A stretch of DNA of 64,000 bases from Apus apus (taxonomy: Eukaryota; Chordata; Aves; Apodiformes; Apodidae), in the NCBI RefSeq assembly GCF_020740795.1, contig NC_067312.1, forward strand, positions 61,976,405 through 62,040,404, given 5' to 3'. The position numbers and the translations under genes were made by a program. The stretch's first letter is position 1, and each line of letters begins with the position of its first letter. Of this stretch, positions 61,376-64,000 are shown piece by piece. A model generated the notes under the pieces. It was not told the DNA's origin. It saw only the letters and a program-made list of their open reading frames with translations, and ran no database searches.

Positions 61376-61600
61376 CTCATAGATTTTAAAGCCAGAAGGG
61401 ATCAACAGATTGTTAGTTTGACCTACTGTGTAATATAAGCCAAACTATTTCATCCAGCTAATTTTGCAGCTAGCCCGAAGCTTGTCTTTCCCAAAGTCAG
61501 GTGGACTTGATTTGGAGATTTAAGGGGATGGAGAACTCAACGCATCAGTTAACAGTTTGTCCTCTGGTAGTTCATTGCTTTTTGTTTTAAATACACTATA
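61376..61600 (-). mobile_element. Ancient CR1-type 3' remnant, second copy
   Basis: The plus strand contains TCATAGATTTTAAAGCCAGA, AGGGATCAACAGATTGTTAG, TTTGACCTACTGTGTAATAT and, further on, GGATGGAGAACTCAACGCAT. These correspond to the 3' end of the same old CR1 family seen at 42190-42380, in the same orientation. Confidence 0.6.
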
Positions 61601-62805
61601 TACTACTTCAGACTCTTTGTTGTTGTTTTGTTACACTTTTTCTGCCTTACTGGAGACCCTTATTACCTATTATTTTCTTGATGTGAGAGATCCTTATGAA
61701 ACTATATATTTGAGGTGCAAAATATGCGTGAAAGAAAAGACATCCTCTGTCCAGAGTGCAGTAGTATGAGAGCCTGGAAGGGTGAAGTTCTGTTCTCAAG
61801 AAAATTGCCTAATTCTGAGCTATACTGGGTGTAGCTCAGAGTCCCTGCAGCTGGTGTGTTGCTGTTCCAGTCTACATCTGGGTACTGATGCTAGCAGGCT
61901 CATGGCACAGGCTCATTGATGGCTCTGCAGTACCATAGCAGGGTAGAGCAGGCTGCCCCATAAACAAGGCAAATCCAGCTCTTGGGAACACTTTTGGCAG
62001 TGCTGGCTGCCTATGTGGGATGTAAGAAGAAGCAAGAGAAAGTGAAATGGCAGACTGTGTGAGGCTGTAATGAGTCAGCCACTCCGACGGAGCTGGAAGA
62101 AATGTATAGTCTGTATAGAGGAGCGTTGGGCTGCCCTGAGCTGGAGGCAAGGAATTTGGATTTCTGCAAATCCAATTCATCTGATGTTCTTGGCAGTAGG
62201 GGGGGAAACTTGCAGCGGAAAGCTCTGGTGTGTGAGGAGTGATGACTCTTAGGCTGCCTTCTGGGAAGGCAGGCCAATAAACGTGGTTACCACGTACTGC
62301 AACAACAGTCCTGAAGAGGGAGCAAAAACTAGTAGTAGTATCCAGGACAAAATAAACTTCCCCCTTAGTGATGGAGTGAGACACGTATGACGAAAGGCTA
62401 GAGCACTGCACAGCCATTCACAGGAAAAATGTACGTATAGATGTCTCTCATAACTAATGATGTTACCCCATTTTGCCAAGGGAGAGAAATTCAATGCTTT
62501 AATTAAAATTCTTCTTCATGTAAGATTTTTCTGGGCAGTTCATAATTTCAGGATCTTCATGCTGCAATTTATTCTGCTATTACTTTTTATAAATACTGGA
62601 TTTGTTCTTTTTTTGTCCAAACATAAGGATACTTTCCACCCCCTTATTGTGTTTTGGAGTTTCAAAATTTTGTGTCAGAATTTCTCCTTCTCTTGTTCAT
62701 GATACTAATTCAGAGGATTTGACATTTCTCCTACCAATCTCTGATACTGACAAATATTATCACAGGTATTGTAGGAGCATAATTGTAAGGTAATAGAATT
62801 CTGGG

Positions 62806-62885
62806 AAAACAAAACAAAACAAAACCCAAACAAACCCAAATAACTAAAACAAAGAAATAAATACCACAAAACCAAAACCCACCAA
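62806..62885. repeat. (AAAAC)n / AC-rich simple repeat
   Basis: AAAAC tandem decaying into CCCAAAC and A-rich sequence. Confidence 0.85.
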
Positions 62886-64000
62886 CAAAATCTGGGTATT
62901 TTCAGGTGGTCACAGAGTGAAATGTCATTAATGCTGTGTAATTTGCTTGGAGTAGTCCAGCCTCGGAATGTGCAGCAGTATTTTACTGCTTGAAAAATTA
63001 TTGTTGCTTCAGCTGCAGCCATATCTTTCAGCTTCAAAAGGAAATCTGGTTGTACATGTTTGAACTGTGTTTTTAGCCGCAACATAATCTTTTCTGTCTT
63101 CTGGCTGTCCGTTAGAAATGGTAATGAAAACATGGCATACCATCCGTTCAGCCTTAGTGTAACCTTTCTTTTTCTCAGGAAAGTTCTTTAACCCAGAGGG
63201 TAATTCAGTTTCTGACATCCTTTCAGATGTTTTGAAGGTATGCTTTGTTAGGGCATCTGCTTGCTAATCTGTAGAGCAGATGCCAGGAAAAAGCTGGCAA
63301 CTACCAGGGCAATACTAAAAAATAAATACCTGCATTTTCTAACTAATGCCTTCACAAAAATTGAATTATATTAAACATAGATTGATTTAATGGGCTGAAT
63401 AGTCAAGTTCTTAAATCTTTAGTTACCAAAAAGAGCTGTCATAAGAAAGACTTCAGTGAACCCAACATTACTGCTTTACACACAGGCAAAAGGAAACATT
63501 GGTAATGGAAAAGCTATATAACAAACATTTCCAAACTTTCAGAAAAGCAAACCAGAAAGTAAAAATAATGTATGATGAAATGGACTTTCCTCCTTTATTT
63601 TCTTACCATGAGCAAATGAGCTACAATAAACAGTAAAAATAAAGAAGTCCTAGCAACTGATGGCCTCTCACCTTCACCCCATGCAAGCTGCTTTTTAAGG
63701 CATTTTTCATACTCTTGGTTTGTTTATTGTTCCTCTGCTGCTTCCAAGTTGACCTTCTGATAGGATCCCACCCAGAGTTTTGCAGGAAGAAAAACAGAAC
63801 AACAGAAGCAAAGGAGTTATTAGCTGGAATGATGGTCACAAAAATATGTGCAAAGTAATTATATCAGGTTTGTGCCTGTCTTGCTCAGATACAAATATTT
63901 TTATTGATGTTTGCCTCAGACCCTTTGGGAAATTCTCAAACACATTGATATCCTATGATAAATTTTGTAATATTTCTTATATTTTCTCATGGCTTCTCTA

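Larger units (their letters stand above)
57781..64000. other. Intergenic region at the right edge
   Basis: No recognised gene. Open frames on the minus strand at 61872-62417 (181 codons) and 59401-59838 (145 codons) are the longest outside repeats and GC-rich sequence; neither resembles a family I know. An ancient CR1 remnant and simple repeats are listed separately. Confidence 0.45.

Noticed and set aside
62705..63218. Overlapping minus-strand frames that looked like a broken coding exon
   Set aside because: Two frames share the sequence and neither matches a family I know. I could not support a processed pseudogene.
29250..64000. ZNF474 and SNCAIP, the next genes beyond LOX in human
   Set aside because: I looked for C2HC zinc-finger and ankyrin-like stretches and saw none, so neither gene is supported inside this window.

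Overview
The window is avian nuclear DNA. Two intron-containing vertebrate genes, SRFBP1 and LOX, sit next to each other, and the interspersed repeats are dominated by CR1 LINEs whose 3' ends carry the bird-typical ATTCTATG-type octamer repeats. LTR-retrotransposon pieces are few. From memory, SRFBP1 and LOX are also neighbours in human 5q23, and the block is Z-linked in chicken; the sequence alone does not show the chromosome or the species.

Layout: (1) 1-613 is a CR1 3' end inside an SRFBP1 intron. (2) 1021-4099, + strand, holds the last four coding exons of SRFBP1; the N-terminal exons lie upstream of the window. (3) 5.1-14.2 kb is a pile of CR1 copies of different ages between the two genes. 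It includes a short CR1 nested in another and an LTR-like insertion that splits a reverse-oriented CR1. (4) About 15.2-28.5 kb, - strand, is the complete LOX gene: seven exons, 450 codons, a CpG-island promoter with a TATA box and a long AT-rich 3' UTR. LOX and SRFBP1 are convergent (tail to tail). (5) 29-64 kb is upstream of LOX and has no gene I can recognise. It holds four clear CR1 copies or fragments, including an unusually long minus-strand copy at 38.2-41.65 kb that keeps ORF1, the endonuclease and a GC-rich 5' region. It also has two very old CR1 remnants, one solo LTR near 51 kb and several simple repeats.

Functionally the two genes are independent: a nucleolar/SRF-cofactor protein of the BUD22 family and a secreted copper amine oxidase that crosslinks collagen and elastin. 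Apart from one very old CR1 remnant in intron 4, the LOX transcription unit is free of recognisable retroelements, whereas its 3' flank is packed with them. I found no convincing undescribed gene system. The most unusual points are the split final codon of LOX, the enlarged LOX propeptide, a shared change at a catalytic residue in two CR1 reverse transcriptases, and the near-complete CR1 with its own GC-rich 5' end.
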